A stretch of 38,395 nt of DNA, taken from assembly GCA_937125475.1 (NCBI GenBank), contig CAKZLL010000022.1, forward strand, positions 1 to 38,395; not shown here. Reading direction: 5' to 3'. The first letter of the stretch is position 1. More model-generated notes on the stretch are below. The model ran no database searches. It was not told the origin of the DNA and saw only the letters and a program-made list of their open reading frames with translations. Source of the DNA: an uncultured Saprospiraceae bacterium. GTDB taxonomy: Bacteria; Bacteroidota; Bacteroidia; Chitinophagales; Saprospiraceae.

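Noticed and set aside
24121..38395. The 8-base palindrome GAATATTC recurring in many SprB repeats about every 240 bases, suggestive of a binding site
   Set aside because: It is the codon choice GAA TAT TC- for the conserved residues Glu-Tyr-Ser. Many repeats use GAATACTC or CAATATTC instead, so selection is on protein, not on the DNA palindrome.
24121..38395. Regular spacing of repeats resembling a CRISPR or satellite array
   Set aside because: The period is 240 nt, stays in frame, copies are diverged at synonymous sites and encode a known domain. There is no short identical repeat with unique spacers.

Overview
The window looks like chromosomal DNA of an AT-rich member of the Bacteroidota, most plausibly the Saprospiria lineage (inference). 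The grounds are SprB-type repeats, tandem cadherin-like repeats, 'EICGN-DDDGDG' linkers and leucine-rich repeats with a 'DSLALVxLYNNNGG' N-cap, plus a possible TAnnTTTG promoter element and few Shine-Dalgarno sequences. No phage, insertion sequence, tRNA, rRNA or CRISPR array is visible.

Layout. Bases 1-5124 hold ordinary genes: a minus-strand membrane-anchored PASTA protein (198-1097), then on the plus strand a small transaldolase (1407-2063), a lipoprotein (2201-2578), a DoxX-family membrane protein (2628-3020) and a secreted papain-like protease with a C-terminal extension (3451-5007). Four hairpins that are terminators or terminator-like lie between them. A 380-bp gene-free stretch (3068-3450) carries inverted repeats.

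From 5125 to the last base the window is one uninterrupted plus-strand reading frame: 11,090 complete codons and still open at the edge. It encodes a signal peptide followed by a giant modular surface or secreted protein. In order it has: one IgGFc-binding-type module; a mixed section of SprB repeats, an unrecognised duplicated domain, four LRR+Ig modules and a second IgGFc module; four tandem copies of a ~1.94-kb supermodule (linker, IgGFc-type domain, beta domain, cadherin-like domain); 19 SprB repeats; a one-off spacer domain; four cadherin-like domains; and at least 34 more SprB repeats. About 63 SprB-type repeats are visible. From about 31,699 onward these are arranged as a four-unit higher-order repeat (subtypes A-B-C-D). 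Its period settles at exactly 975 nt (325 residues) in the last copies.

The likely system is a megadalton Type 9-secreted adhesin, related in its repeats to the gliding adhesin SprB of Flavobacterium johnsoniae. The papain-like protease is encoded directly upstream, but a strong terminator separates the two genes. The C-terminal sorting domain that would settle the secretion route lies outside the window.
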